DNA from: Verrucomicrobiaceae bacterium UBA1938
GTDB taxonomy: Bacteria > Verrucomicrobiota > Verrucomicrobiia > Verrucomicrobiales > Verrucomicrobiaceae
Assembly: GCA_002336895.1 (NCBI GenBank)
Contig: DDFC01000010.1
Coordinates: forward strand, 186,001 to 250,000
Direction of reading: 5' to 3'
DNA: 64,000 bases
Part shown: positions 54,128-61,973 of the stretch, in pieces
Layout of the letters: each line of letters opens with the position of its first letter
How positions within the stretch are numbered: the stretch's first letter is position 1
Notes under the pieces: generated by a model
Seen by the model: only the letters and a program-made list of their open reading frames with translations
Databases searched by the model: none
What the model was told of the DNA's origin: nothing
Translations under genes and position numbers: made by a program

Positions 54128-55633
54128 ATGAAAACCTCATCCTCCAATCAAACACTCTGGAAGCGCACGGTCGTCCTCGGCTCGGTGTGCGTACTGAGTG
54201 CGTCACTTGTGGCGTTCACGTCGGCCAAGGACGCCGGCAAATCGGCACTGCACATCCAGCTCAATGAAGCGCCGCTCTCGGCCCCGGGCTTTCCCAGCTT
54301 TGCGCCCATCGTGAAGGCGGTGTCTCCCAGCGTCGTCAAGGTGGCTGTGTCCAGCAAGGCGAAGGTCAGCCAGATGCAGATGCCTGAAGGCTTTGACCTG
54401 CGCCGCTTCTTTGGCCCCGGCTTTCAGATGCCGGAGGAATTCCAGCAGCAGGGGCGGCACCAGCAGCACATGCCGCGTGAGCAGGGTGTGGGCTCCGGTG
54501 TCATCGTGACCACGGACGGCTACATCATGACGAACAACCACGTGGTGGACGGCGCCGATGTGATCAAGGTGAACCTGACCGACGGACGCGAGTTTGACGG
54601 CAAGGTGATCGGCCGTGATCCGAAGACCGACGTGGCGGTGATCAAGGTGGAGGCCACCGGCCTGCCAGCCATCACCTTTGCCGACAGCGACAAGATCGAG
54701 GTGGGCGACATGGTCCTCGCCGTGGGGCATCCCTTCGGCATCGGCCAGACGGTGACCACCGGCATCATCAGCGCCAAAGGCCGCGCCACGCTGGGCCTGG
54801 ACTATGAGGACTTCATCCAGACGGACGCCGCCATCAATCCCGGCAACTCCGGCGGTGCGCTGGTGGATGTGCAGGGTCGCCTCATCGGGATGAACACCGC
54901 CATCCTGAGCCGCAGCGGTGGCAACCAGGGCGTCGGCTTTGCAGTGCCCACCAACCTCGCCCGCTGGGTGATGGAGAGCCTGGTGAACAACGGCCGTGTG
55001 GAGCGCGGATTCCTGGGCGTGAACATCCAGGACCTGACTCCGAAGCTGGCCCAGCAGTTCAAGATGGGCGATGCCAAGGGCGCGCTGGTCTCTGCCGTGA
55101 CGCCTGACAGCCCGGCTGACAAAGCCGGTGTGAAGAGCGGCGACGTGATCACCGACTTCAACGGCAAGCCTGTGACTGACAGCCGCCATCTGAAGCTGCA
55201 GGTGGGCTCCACCACCCCCGGTGCCGCCGTGCCCATGAATGTGCTGCGCGATGGCAAGAGCATGAGCCTCTCCGTGACCGTGAAGGAACTGCCTGGCGAC
55301 AAGGTGGCCAGCGCCACTCCGGCCTCCAGCAGCAGCGATGATGCACTGCATGGCGTGGGTGTGTCAGATCTGGACAAGGCCACCCGTGAGCAGCTCAAGC
55401 TGCCCTCCCACATCAAAGGCGCGCTGATCTCCTCCGTGGAGGAAGACTCCGCCGCCTATGAAGCCGGTCTGCGCGAGGGCGATGTGATCCTGGAGATCAA
55501 CCGCCAGCCCGTGAAGGATGCCGAGCAGGCCACCGCCCTGTGCGCCAAGCCGGAAAGCAAAGTGTCTCTGGTGAAAGTCTGGAGCCATGGCGGCACCCGC
55601 TATGTGGTGGTGGATGAAAGCAAGGCCGGCTGA
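54128..55633 (+). CDS. HtrA/DegP-type periplasmic serine protease
   Basis: 501 residues from 54128 (MKTSSSNQ); the ATG at 54065 would add 21 residues before the signal. Signal sequence about 11-32. The catalytic triad is H138 (TNNHVVDG), D168 (DPKTDVAVIKV) and S241 (NPGNSGGAL). Two PDZ domains follow (about 265-360 and 400-495) with RGFLGVNIQDL at the first. An EFQQQGRHQQH loop-like stretch resembles the DegP LA loop. Degrades or refolds damaged exported proteins. Monocistronic, ended by a strong terminator. Confidence 0.95.
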   Translation: MKTSSSNQTLWKRTVVLGSVCVLSASLVAFTSAKDAGKSALHIQLNEAPLSAPGFPSFAPIVKAVSPSVVKVAVSSKAKVSQMQMPEGFDLRRFFGPGFQMPEEFQQQGRHQQHMPREQGVGSGVIVTTDGYIMTNNHVVDGADVIKVNLTDGREFDGKVIGRDPKTDVAVIKVEATGLPAITFADSDKIEVGDMVLAVGHPFGIGQTVTTGIISAKGRATLGLDYEDFIQTDAAINPGNSGGALVDVQGRLIGMNTAILSRSGGNQGVGFAVPTNLARWVMESLVNNGRVERGFLGVNIQDLTPKLAQQFKMGDAKGALVSAVTPDSPADKAGVKSGDVITDFNGKPVTDSRHLKLQVGSTTPGAAVPMNVLRDGKSMSLSVTVKELPGDKVASATPASSSSDDALHGVGVSDLDKATREQLKLPSHIKGALISSVEEDSAAYEAGLREGDVILEINRQPVKDAEQATALCAKPESKVSLVKVWSHGGTRYVVVDESKAG

Positions 55634-55656
55634 GCCATGCAGCCGTGACCTCCCAC

Positions 55657-55690
55657 GCCCGCCCCTGCCTAAAGCGGGGGCGGGCTTTTT
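55657..55690 (+). terminator. Intrinsic terminator of the HtrA gene
   Basis: A 12-bp stem (55657-55668 with 55674-55685, one T·G pair), CTAAA loop and five T. It is located 24 bases after the stop. Confidence 0.9.
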
Positions 55691-55705
55691 CTGGAGAGGG
55701 GCTGG

Positions 55706-55745
55706 AATCGTCCTCGTCCTCCTGCTCGAACTCGTCCTCGATCAT
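55706..55745 (-). repeat. 40-bp dispersed repeat, copy 1
   Basis: On the minus strand this 40-mer starts ATGATCGAGGACGAG and ends GAGGACGATT. The reverse complement of 59468-59507 matches it at 39 of 40 positions. The hexamer GAGGAC and its complement recur inside it. Confidence 0.85.
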
Positions 55746-55834
55746 AGAGCTCTCTAAACTCATCCCCACACACCTTGAGTGCGCTCCGTGTCTTTCCACC
55801 ATTGGACAAGCTACCACAGCACCGCTAATCAGTC

Positions 55835-56530
55835 ATGAGCACTCCTCCGCCAGCCATGCGCCTATTAGTGATCGAAGATGACAGCAAGATCGCCTCGTTC
55901 ATCGTGAACGGACTGAAGCAAAACAGCTTCGGCGTGGATGCCGCCGCCGATGGCGAGCGCGGGCTGGATCTGGCCTGCACGGTGACATACGACTGCATCG
56001 TGCTCGATCTCATGCTGCCAAAGCTGGACGGCCTCTCGCTGCTGCGTCAGCTCCGCAAGGAGAAGGTGAACACGCCCGTGCTCATCCTCAGCGCCAAGGC
56101 CACGGTGGACGATCGCGTGAAGGGCCTGCAGGCCGGTGGCGACGACTACCTGACCAAGCCCTTTGCCTTCTCCGAACTGCTGGCCCGCGTGCAGGCGCTG
56201 ATCCGCCGCGCCACCCATACGGTGGAGCCCACCACGCTGACCGCCGCGGGTGTCACGCTGGATTTGCTGGCCCGCGAGGTGCGGCGCGAGGGGCGGACCA
56301 TCGAGCTGCAGAGCCGTGAGTTTTCCCTGCTGGAGCTGCTCATGCGCACGCCTGGCCGTGTGGTGACGAAGACGATGATCCTGGAGCATGTGTGGGACTA
56401 CAGCTTTGACCCGCAGACAAACGTGGTGGACGTGCTGGTGCACCGCCTGCGTGCGAAGCTGGACAAGGACTTTGACGTGAAGCTCATCCAAACCATCCGC
56501 GGAGTCGGCTATGTCTTCAAACCCGCCTGA
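55835..56530 (+). CDS. OmpR-family response regulator (CusR/CopR-like)
   Basis: 231 residues. Receiver acidic pair E14/D15, phospho-acceptor D58 (IVLDLML) and lysine in DYLTKPF. The C-terminal winged helix ends TIRGVGYVFKP. Sequence is closest to heavy-metal and envelope-stress regulators of the CusR/CopR kind. The kinase gene overlaps its 3' end by 20 bases. A start seven codons later (MRLLVIEDD) is possible. HtrA next door hints at envelope stress, but a terminator separates them. Confidence 0.9.
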   Translation: MSTPPPAMRLLVIEDDSKIASFIVNGLKQNSFGVDAAADGERGLDLACTVTYDCIVLDLMLPKLDGLSLLRQLRKEKVNTPVLILSAKATVDDRVKGLQAGGDDYLTKPFAFSELLARVQALIRRATHTVEPTTLTAAGVTLDLLAREVRREGRTIELQSREFSLLELLMRTPGRVVTKTMILEHVWDYSFDPQTNVVDVLVHRLRAKLDKDFDVKLIQTIRGVGYVFKPA

Positions 56531-57920
56531 GTCCTGGGGCCGCAGCCTGGCCGTGCGTCTCACGCTCGGCTATGCGTCTATTTTCACACTCAGCGCGGTG
56601 GTGCTCTTTGGGCTGCTGTATGTGCTGCTGGCCTCCGCCATGGAGCGCAAGGACCGCGAGGTGATCGAGGCTCGAGTGAAGGAATGCGCCGCCGTGTATG
56701 CCAGCGGCGGCCTGCCTGCCCTGCGGAATCTGGTCCAGCTCAACAGCAGCGACAGCGGCAAATCCAAGTCCTTCTTTGTCCGTGTCACTGGCGTGCTGGG
56801 CAGTGTGCTCTTTGTGAATGTGCCCAACGACTGGCTGCCGACAGACGCGAGCGCTCTCCAGACGCAGGCCGATGCCTCGAGCCTCGACTGGCTGCGCATC
56901 CCGAAGGACGAAGAGCGGGATCTCACCGTGGCCACGGCACGACTGCGCGACGGCTCCATCCTGCAGGTGGGGCGCAGCACGAACAGCCGCGAGACAGTGC
57001 TGCAGCCTTTCCGCCGGAATTTTATGCTCGTGATGACGCCCACGCTGCTGCTGGCCGTGCTGGGCGGGGCGTACTTTGCGCATCGCGCCACCAAGCCCGT
57101 GCGAGATGTGGTGGCCACGGCGCGCACCATTTCAGACACCGGCGACTTTTCCGCCCGCGTGAGCGCCCGCATGAACCGCACGGAGCTGGAGGAGCTGGCC
57201 ACGGAGTTCAACCGCCTGCTGGACAAAAACCAGGCCCTCATCCAGGGCATGCGCCATGCGCTGGACAATGTGGCGCATGATCTGCGTACGCCGCTGACCC
57301 GCCTGCGCGGCACGGCGGAGGCGGCGGTGCAGACCACGCCAGACCCCGTGGCGCGCGAGGCGCTGGCGGACTGCGTTGAGGAATCTGACCGCGTGCTGAC
57401 CATGCTCAAGGCGCTGATGGACATCAGCGAGGCCGAGGCCGGCATGATGAAGCTGCACCGCGAGCTGACCTCAGTCCCCGCGCTGCTCCAGCAGGTGATC
57501 GAGCTCTACGACCTCATCAGCGAGGAGAAGCACATCGCCGTCACCACCGACTTCACTCCCAACTGCCAGGCATCCGTGGACCCCACACGGCTGAGCCAGG
57601 CCTTTGCCAACCTGCTTGATAATGCGCTCAAATACACCCCCGAGGGCGGCACGGTGCATCTGGCCTGCCACGCCGCCGACAACACCGTGACCGTGAGTAT
57701 TCGAGACACCGGCATGGGCATCCCCGCCAGCGATCAGCCGCACATCTGGGAGCGCCTTTACCGTGGAGACAAAAGCCGCACGCAGCGCGGCCTGGGCCTG
57801 GGGCTGAGTTTGGTGAAGGCCATTGTGGAGGCGCATCAAGGCAGCGTGACCGTGACGAGTGAGGCGGGGAAGGGGGCGGAGTTTGTGGTCACGGTGCCAC
57901 AGATACCGCTGGCGGGCTAG
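56511..57920 (+). CDS. Sensor histidine kinase (CusS-like)
   Basis: 469 residues with two membrane helices (about 20-42 and 171-190) enclosing a 125-residue periplasmic sensor, then HAMP (about 190-240) and HisKA with H256 (NVAHDLRTPLTRLRG). The ATPase domain has NLLDNALKYTPEGG, IRDTGMGIP and GLGLGLSLVKAI. This is the CusS/CopS arrangement. The gene overlaps the regulator by 20 bases, with GGAG about seven bases before its ATG, so the pair is coupled. The ligand is unknown; no metal-efflux genes are nearby. Confidence 0.9.
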   Translation: MSSNPPESWGRSLAVRLTLGYASIFTLSAVVLFGLLYVLLASAMERKDREVIEARVKECAAVYASGGLPALRNLVQLNSSDSGKSKSFFVRVTGVLGSVLFVNVPNDWLPTDASALQTQADASSLDWLRIPKDEERDLTVATARLRDGSILQVGRSTNSRETVLQPFRRNFMLVMTPTLLLAVLGGAYFAHRATKPVRDVVATARTISDTGDFSARVSARMNRTELEELATEFNRLLDKNQALIQGMRHALDNVAHDLRTPLTRLRGTAEAAVQTTPDPVAREALADCVEESDRVLTMLKALMDISEAEAGMMKLHRELTSVPALLQQVIELYDLISEEKHIAVTTDFTPNCQASVDPTRLSQAFANLLDNALKYTPEGGTVHLACHAADNTVTVSIRDTGMGIPASDQPHIWERLYRGDKSRTQRGLGLGLSLVKAIVEAHQGSVTVTSEAGKGAEFVVTVPQIPLAG

Positions 57921-57946
57921 TCCTAGGCTCCTTTCAATCCGACATC

Positions 57947-58363
57947 ATGAGCTTGAATGCACATTCGATATTGGCACCGACCCTTCCCATCGGCGTGGGG
58001 CTGGATGGTGTTGTCGATGAACTTGGTGAACCTCAGGATAGAGGCAGGCTTCGCAAAACGATGCTGCTTGCCTACCGTGACAAAACGATCCAGGTTCATA
58101 TGGTTGCGAATCGGCTGTTTCTCCTGGCGTTTTACATGCGTTCTGAGATCGGACTGGAAAGGTGGCCTCGGTGTTTTGCTGCGCTGGAAGATTTCTCAGA
58201 TCAAACAACGATCTCTGACGTGGAGAAATGGCTGGAGCAGCGAGGCATCTGTGGGCGATGCATCGATGTTTGCGGAGAACAGGCGATTGCAACCCAATGT
58301 GGTGTCCGGTTTTGTTTTCAGTCAGGTTGCCTGCAATCTATTCAGAGCGCATCGAACGAGTGA
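57947..58363 (+). CDS. Hypothetical protein, possibly immunity-like
   Basis: 138 residues. GVVDELGEPQD, AYRDKTIQVHM and TISDVEKWLEQRGI resemble small single-domain proteins of Planctomycetes and actinomycetes whose C-terminus follows a DVE.LL...GI pattern; function unknown. Cysteine-rich tail (CGRCIDVCGEQ). It starts 26 bases after the kinase gene. An overlapping frame starting at 57957 is a shadow. Base composition is lower in GC than the neighbours. Confidence 0.55.
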   Translation: MSLNAHSILAPTLPIGVGLDGVVDELGEPQDRGRLRKTMLLAYRDKTIQVHMVANRLFLLAFYMRSEIGLERWPRCFAALEDFSDQTTISDVEKWLEQRGICGRCIDVCGEQAIATQCGVRFCFQSGCLQSIQSASNE

Positions 58364-58429
58364 AGTTATGAACCTCATGGATTCCCCCCGGGGTTTCCAA
58401 ACCGGTGGGACTTTATCTTCAATCGAAGA

Positions 58430-58504
58430 TGGTGCGCGATACAGGGTTCGAACCTGTGACCCCTACCATGTCAAGGTAATGCTCTACCACTGAGCTAATC
58501 GCGC
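58430..58504 (-). tRNA. tRNA-Val (anticodon GAC)
   Basis: Read on the minus strand from 58504: acceptor GCGCGAT, D arm GCTCAGTGGTAGAGC, anticodon stem TTACC/GGTAG with loop TTGACAT, variable loop, T arm with GGTTCGAACC, acceptor 3' side ATCGCGC, discriminator A and encoded CCA. The loop gives anticodon GAC (valine). Confidence 0.96.
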
Positions 58505-58571
58505 AAATCCGGGGGCGAAGTCTATAAACGGCCTTGGCCGATTGGGCAAACGGTTTTTCGTGTTGGAGAAA

Positions 58572-59291
58572 TCAGCCGTTGTTCACCTGCTTGCGGACGG
58601 TGGTGCCCTGGTTCATGAGGTCGTCGCGCTCAAGGCCGGTGAGGGCGGTGATGGAGCGCAGCAGCCAGAGCAGCAGCGCCAGCGTGACGCCCATGAGCGG
58701 GATGCCGATGACGAGGAAGCCGCTCCAGTTCAGGCGGCCGATGGCCTTGGCGTATTCCTCGCTGCCGGGGGCTTTGTCTCCCAGCAGGTAGAGGGCGAGG
58801 GCGAAATTCATGACTGACGACAGCAGCATGGTTCCCGCCATGCCCCAGGAGGCTTTTTTGAGCAGCTGCGCGAACTGATGGTGCTTCTCCGGGGTGTCCA
58901 GAGCCTGATGCAGCGCGGGCTGGTTGATGACCTGTGGATTGAGCAGCATCTCGCTGACGAGCGGTTTGCCCCAGCGGTGGCTCAGCGGGAATGCGATGCC
59001 GAGAAAGACGGGGAACATGGCCTCCTTGGCGGCAAACCACGCGGCATTCAGATTCCACAGCCCCAGCACGCCGGTGACGATGACGGCCACCAGCCCCAGA
59101 ACGGAGAAGAAATTGAGCCCGCGCTTGTTGATGAAGCACCAGATGCCAAAGCCCAGCGGCAGCAGCAGCGCCACGATCAGCGCCCAGAGCGGCCCCAGGC
59201 GGTCCGGCGCGCTGAGCTTTTCCAGCGCGATAGATGGCAGGATGACGGTGAGAGCGAGATCGAGCAGGGGATGGGGCTGTTTTTGGGTCAC
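58572..59291 (-). CDS. VC0807-like membrane protein
   Basis: 239 residues, six predicted membrane helices. The phrases PHPLLDLALTVILPSIALEKLS, FFSVLGLVAVIVTG and KEAMFPVFLGIAFPLSHRWGKPLV match the VC0807 family, which has no known function. It starts with GTG at 59291; no upstream ATG fits. Its 5' side faces the nadA gene, separated by 284 bases with a 40-bp repeat. Confidence 0.8.
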   Translation of the reverse strand: MTQKQPHPLLDLALTVILPSIALEKLSAPDRLGPLWALIVALLLPLGFGIWCFINKRGLNFFSVLGLVAVIVTGVLGLWNLNAAWFAAKEAMFPVFLGIAFPLSHRWGKPLVSEMLLNPQVINQPALHQALDTPEKHHQFAQLLKKASWGMAGTMLLSSVMNFALALYLLGDKAPGSEEYAKAIGRLNWSGFLVIGIPLMGVTLALLLWLLRSITALTGLERDDLMNQGTTVRKQVNNG

Positions 59292-59467
59292 GCAGGGACT
59301 TTGGAATGGTGGAGCGGGGATGTCGAATGACGAATGCAGGAGGTTGGGGGTGTCCTCGTCTTCGATTCTAGTGTCTTTGTTTCAGCGTGTGGGGGCAAGC
59401 GTGCCGTGCAGCGCCGTCAGTAGCCGTTTTTTAGTTCCTCCATCCCGCAGCACCCAGCGGGCGTACA

Positions 59468-59507
59468 ATGATCGAGGACGAGTTCGAGTAGGAGGACGAG
59501 GACGATT
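59468..59507 (+). repeat. 40-bp dispersed repeat, copy 2 (inverted to copy 1)
   Basis: Same element as at 55706-55745 in opposite orientation, 39 of 40 positions equal. One difference turns an in-frame CAG to TAG. A degenerate partial copy in the other orientation may lie at 59352-59372. The rest of 59292-59575 shows no gene. Confidence 0.85.
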
Positions 59508-59575
59508 GGCTTCCCTCGACTTCCCCCCTTGCTTCCGCCCGGCTTCGTTTTACGCTCTCCTTCCCTCTCATTTCC

Positions 59576-60517
59576 ATGGTCGCCACCGCCGCCCCCAGCC
59601 TTACCGAAGAAATCCTCCGTCTCAAAAAGGAACGCAATGCCGTCATCCTGGCCCACAACTACCAGGACAAGGCCATTCAGGAGATCGCTGATTTTGTGGG
59701 GGACTCCCTCGGCCTAGCCTACAAGGCGAAAGAAACCGAGGCGGATGTCATTGTCTTCTGCGGCGTGCATTTCATGGCGGAGACCGCCAAGATCGTGAAC
59801 CCCGGCAAGATCGTGGTGCTGCCGGATGCCAATGCCGGATGCTCGCTGGAGCAGAGCTGCCCCGGACCTCAGCTGGAGGCCTTTCTGAAGGCGAATGCGG
59901 CCAAGAATTATTATGTGATCGCCTACATCAACTGCAGCGGCCACGTGAAAGCGCTGAGCGACTGCATCTGCACCAGCGGTAATGCCGACAAGATCGTGGA
60001 GGCCGCGCCGAAGGACCGCCCCATCCTCTTTGTGCCAGACCAGAACCTCGGCTCATGGGTGATGGAGCGGACGGGCCGCAAGATGGACCTGTGGAAAGGC
60101 GCGTGCTACGTGCACGTGGAGTTCACCCGCGACAGCATCCAAAAGATCAAGGACGAGCATCCGGATGCCAAGGTGGTGGCGCACCCCGAGTGCACCTATG
60201 CCGTGCGCCTGCTGGCGGATGAAGTGTGCAGCACCGAGAAGATGGTGGGCTACTGCCGCAGCAGCCCTGCCAGCACGTTTATCATCGTGACGGAGAGCGG
60301 TATGCTTCACCGTCTGGAGCGCGAGGTGCCCGGCAAGAAGTTCATCCCCGGACCCACCGGCCACTGTGCCTGCGCCGACTGCCGCTACATGAAGCTGAAC
60401 ACGCTGCAAAAGCTGCACGATTGCCTCCGCGATCTGACGCCGCAGGTGGAGATGGACGAAGAGCTGCGCAAGCGTGCTGAAAAGCCGATCCTGCGGATGC
60501 TGGAGCTGAGCAAGTAG
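59576..60517 (+). CDS. nadA: Quinolinate synthase
   Basis: 313 residues of the short NadA type. It condenses iminoaspartate with dihydroxyacetone phosphate to quinolinate in NAD synthesis. The [4Fe-4S] cysteines are C89 (DANAGCSL), C177 (WKGACYVH) and C269 (CADCRYMKLNTL). The N-terminal AHNYQDKAIQEIADFVGDSLGLA and GVHFMAETAKI motifs are diagnostic. No nadB or nadC is adjacent. Confidence 0.97.
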   Translation: MVATAAPSLTEEILRLKKERNAVILAHNYQDKAIQEIADFVGDSLGLAYKAKETEADVIVFCGVHFMAETAKIVNPGKIVVLPDANAGCSLEQSCPGPQLEAFLKANAAKNYYVIAYINCSGHVKALSDCICTSGNADKIVEAAPKDRPILFVPDQNLGSWVMERTGRKMDLWKGACYVHVEFTRDSIQKIKDEHPDAKVVAHPECTYAVRLLADEVCSTEKMVGYCRSSPASTFIIVTESGMLHRLEREVPGKKFIPGPTGHCACADCRYMKLNTLQKLHDCLRDLTPQVEMDEELRKRAEKPILRMLELSK

Positions 60518-60528
60518 CAGCACGGGCT

Positions 60529-60600
60529 GGAAGTGATGCGGGCACTCATGCCCGCAGCGAGCGCGCACCATTGCAGGCAAGAGTGCCTGCATCACTTTCC
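60529..60600. repeat. Double-hairpin (BIME/REP-like) element
   Basis: Left arm 60529-60556 and right arm 60572-60600 are imperfect inverted copies of each other (three substitutions and one gap). Each arm is itself a hairpin (GCGGGCA/TGCCCGC; GCAGGCA/TGCCTGC). It sits between convergent nadA and the CxxCH gene and touches the latter's stop codon. Could terminate both transcripts. Confidence 0.75.
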
Positions 60601-61856
60601 TAGCGCCACCAGCTCGGCAGATCGGTCATCGTGTCCTTCAAAATGCTGCGGATAGCGAGGCGCTCGGTGGGGTGGATGTGTGCGTGCTGGGAGTCGGGCT
60701 GCTCGCGGAGGTAGAGGGCCATGTGGTAGTACACGCGCTCCTTCAGCTCCTTGGGCGCAGCCTTCCAGGTGTCCGAGTAGAGCATATAGCTGCAGCGGTG
60801 TTTGAACATGCGTGTCTTGAGGTCCAAGTCCTTGAGCGAGAGGCCGGACTTGGAGATCTTGCGGTCACGCAGGAAGTCCTTCGCGTAGGTCTCGTCTCCC
60901 ACCATGCCTTTGGCGGGAAATTTGGCCTCATCGGCAAACATGATGTAGCGCGCCATCTCCTGCGCGCGTTCGTCGATCTCCGCCTTGGCCGCTGCGCCCA
61001 GCATGCCTTTGTCGTCGCTCTTAAGCTGGCGCACGGTGTAGATGGCATAGACCAGCCGGTTTTCGAAGCCCATCTGGTGCTCGTTCACGAGATGCGGCAG
61101 GATGTCGCTGGTGGGCAGTAGGTGCAGGCTGAGGTCGGAGTACTGTCCGGGCTCCACCGGGACGATCTGGTTTTTTCCCGCATTCGGGATGCCCATGCTG
61201 TTGGCCTTGGTGCTGGAGAGGTTGTGCTGGCCGGTCAGGTGCCAGCCGCCAAAGCGTGTCTCCAGCGGTATCTGGTGGCCCTGTACGTCGCGGCGGTAGG
61301 TTTCCAGGCTGGAACCTGCGCGGGAGACGAGCAGGGACTCCGCCACCAGTCCAGGCAGCCGCCGTGTGGCATTGCCGGCGTGGCAGTTCATGCACTTGGT
61401 GGAGCGTGTGACCCTGGGCACCGCGCCGCCGGGGCGCAGGCGGTCAAAGACGTAAAACATGGGGCCCATCTCCGGATCCTCGGCGATGATCTCAACCAGC
61501 CCGCCGGGCACCCAGCCGAGGTAGGTGTCCTCATTGAAGTAGAGGGCGCGCGGGTTGCGCGGGTTGATGATCTCGCTTTGCAGGGAACTGGCGGAGAATA
61601 CCAGCAGCTGGGAACTCACGGGGATGTTCAGCGCCTGCAGCAGGCTGGTGAGGAAGGCCTTGTCACTCTCGGTGTCCAGCTTCACGGAGCCGCTCTCCAC
61701 CTTCACCTGCAGCTCGGCAAAGCGGTCCTTGGGCTTCCAGTCCAGATAGTTGTGCGGCGGGCTGCGGAAATCGATGACACGTGGTGCTTTCGTCTCCGCA
61801 GCAGGCGCGGCGGCGATTGCCAAAAACAGCAGCATTATCGATAAGTGGGAACGCAT
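60600..61856 (-). CDS. Secreted CxxCH (haem c-type) protein, unknown function
   Basis: 418 residues with a Sec signal (SIMLLFLAIAAAPAAE). A single CxxCH motif (TKCMNCHAGN, about residue 155) suggests one covalently bound c-type haem. The rest (FDRLRPGGAVPRVTRSTKCMNCH, FGGWHLTGQHNLSST, HLVNEHQMGFENRLVYAIY) is not a usual cytochrome fold and is not recognised by name. A periplasmic electron-transfer or oxidase role is inferred from the haem motif only. Start at 61856. Confidence 0.7.
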   Translation of the reverse strand: MRSHLSIMLLFLAIAAAPAAETKAPRVIDFRSPPHNYLDWKPKDRFAELQVKVESGSVKLDTESDKAFLTSLLQALNIPVSSQLLVFSASSLQSEIINPRNPRALYFNEDTYLGWVPGGLVEIIAEDPEMGPMFYVFDRLRPGGAVPRVTRSTKCMNCHAGNATRRLPGLVAESLLVSRAGSSLETYRRDVQGHQIPLETRFGGWHLTGQHNLSSTKANSMGIPNAGKNQIVPVEPGQYSDLSLHLLPTSDILPHLVNEHQMGFENRLVYAIYTVRQLKSDDKGMLGAAAKAEIDERAQEMARYIMFADEAKFPAKGMVGDETYAKDFLRDRKISKSGLSLKDLDLKTRMFKHRCSYMLYSDTWKAAPKELKERVYYHMALYLREQPDSQHAHIHPTERLAIRSILKDTMTDLPSWWR

Positions 61857-61973
61857 CGTGCTCTTTATACGTCTGCAAAGTTATCCAAATCGCAGCAGAC
61901 AGCCATCATTCATTCGCCCATTCGAGGCGGCTGGAGTTTGTGCGTTCAGACTATGGCAATCGCATGGCTGCTA

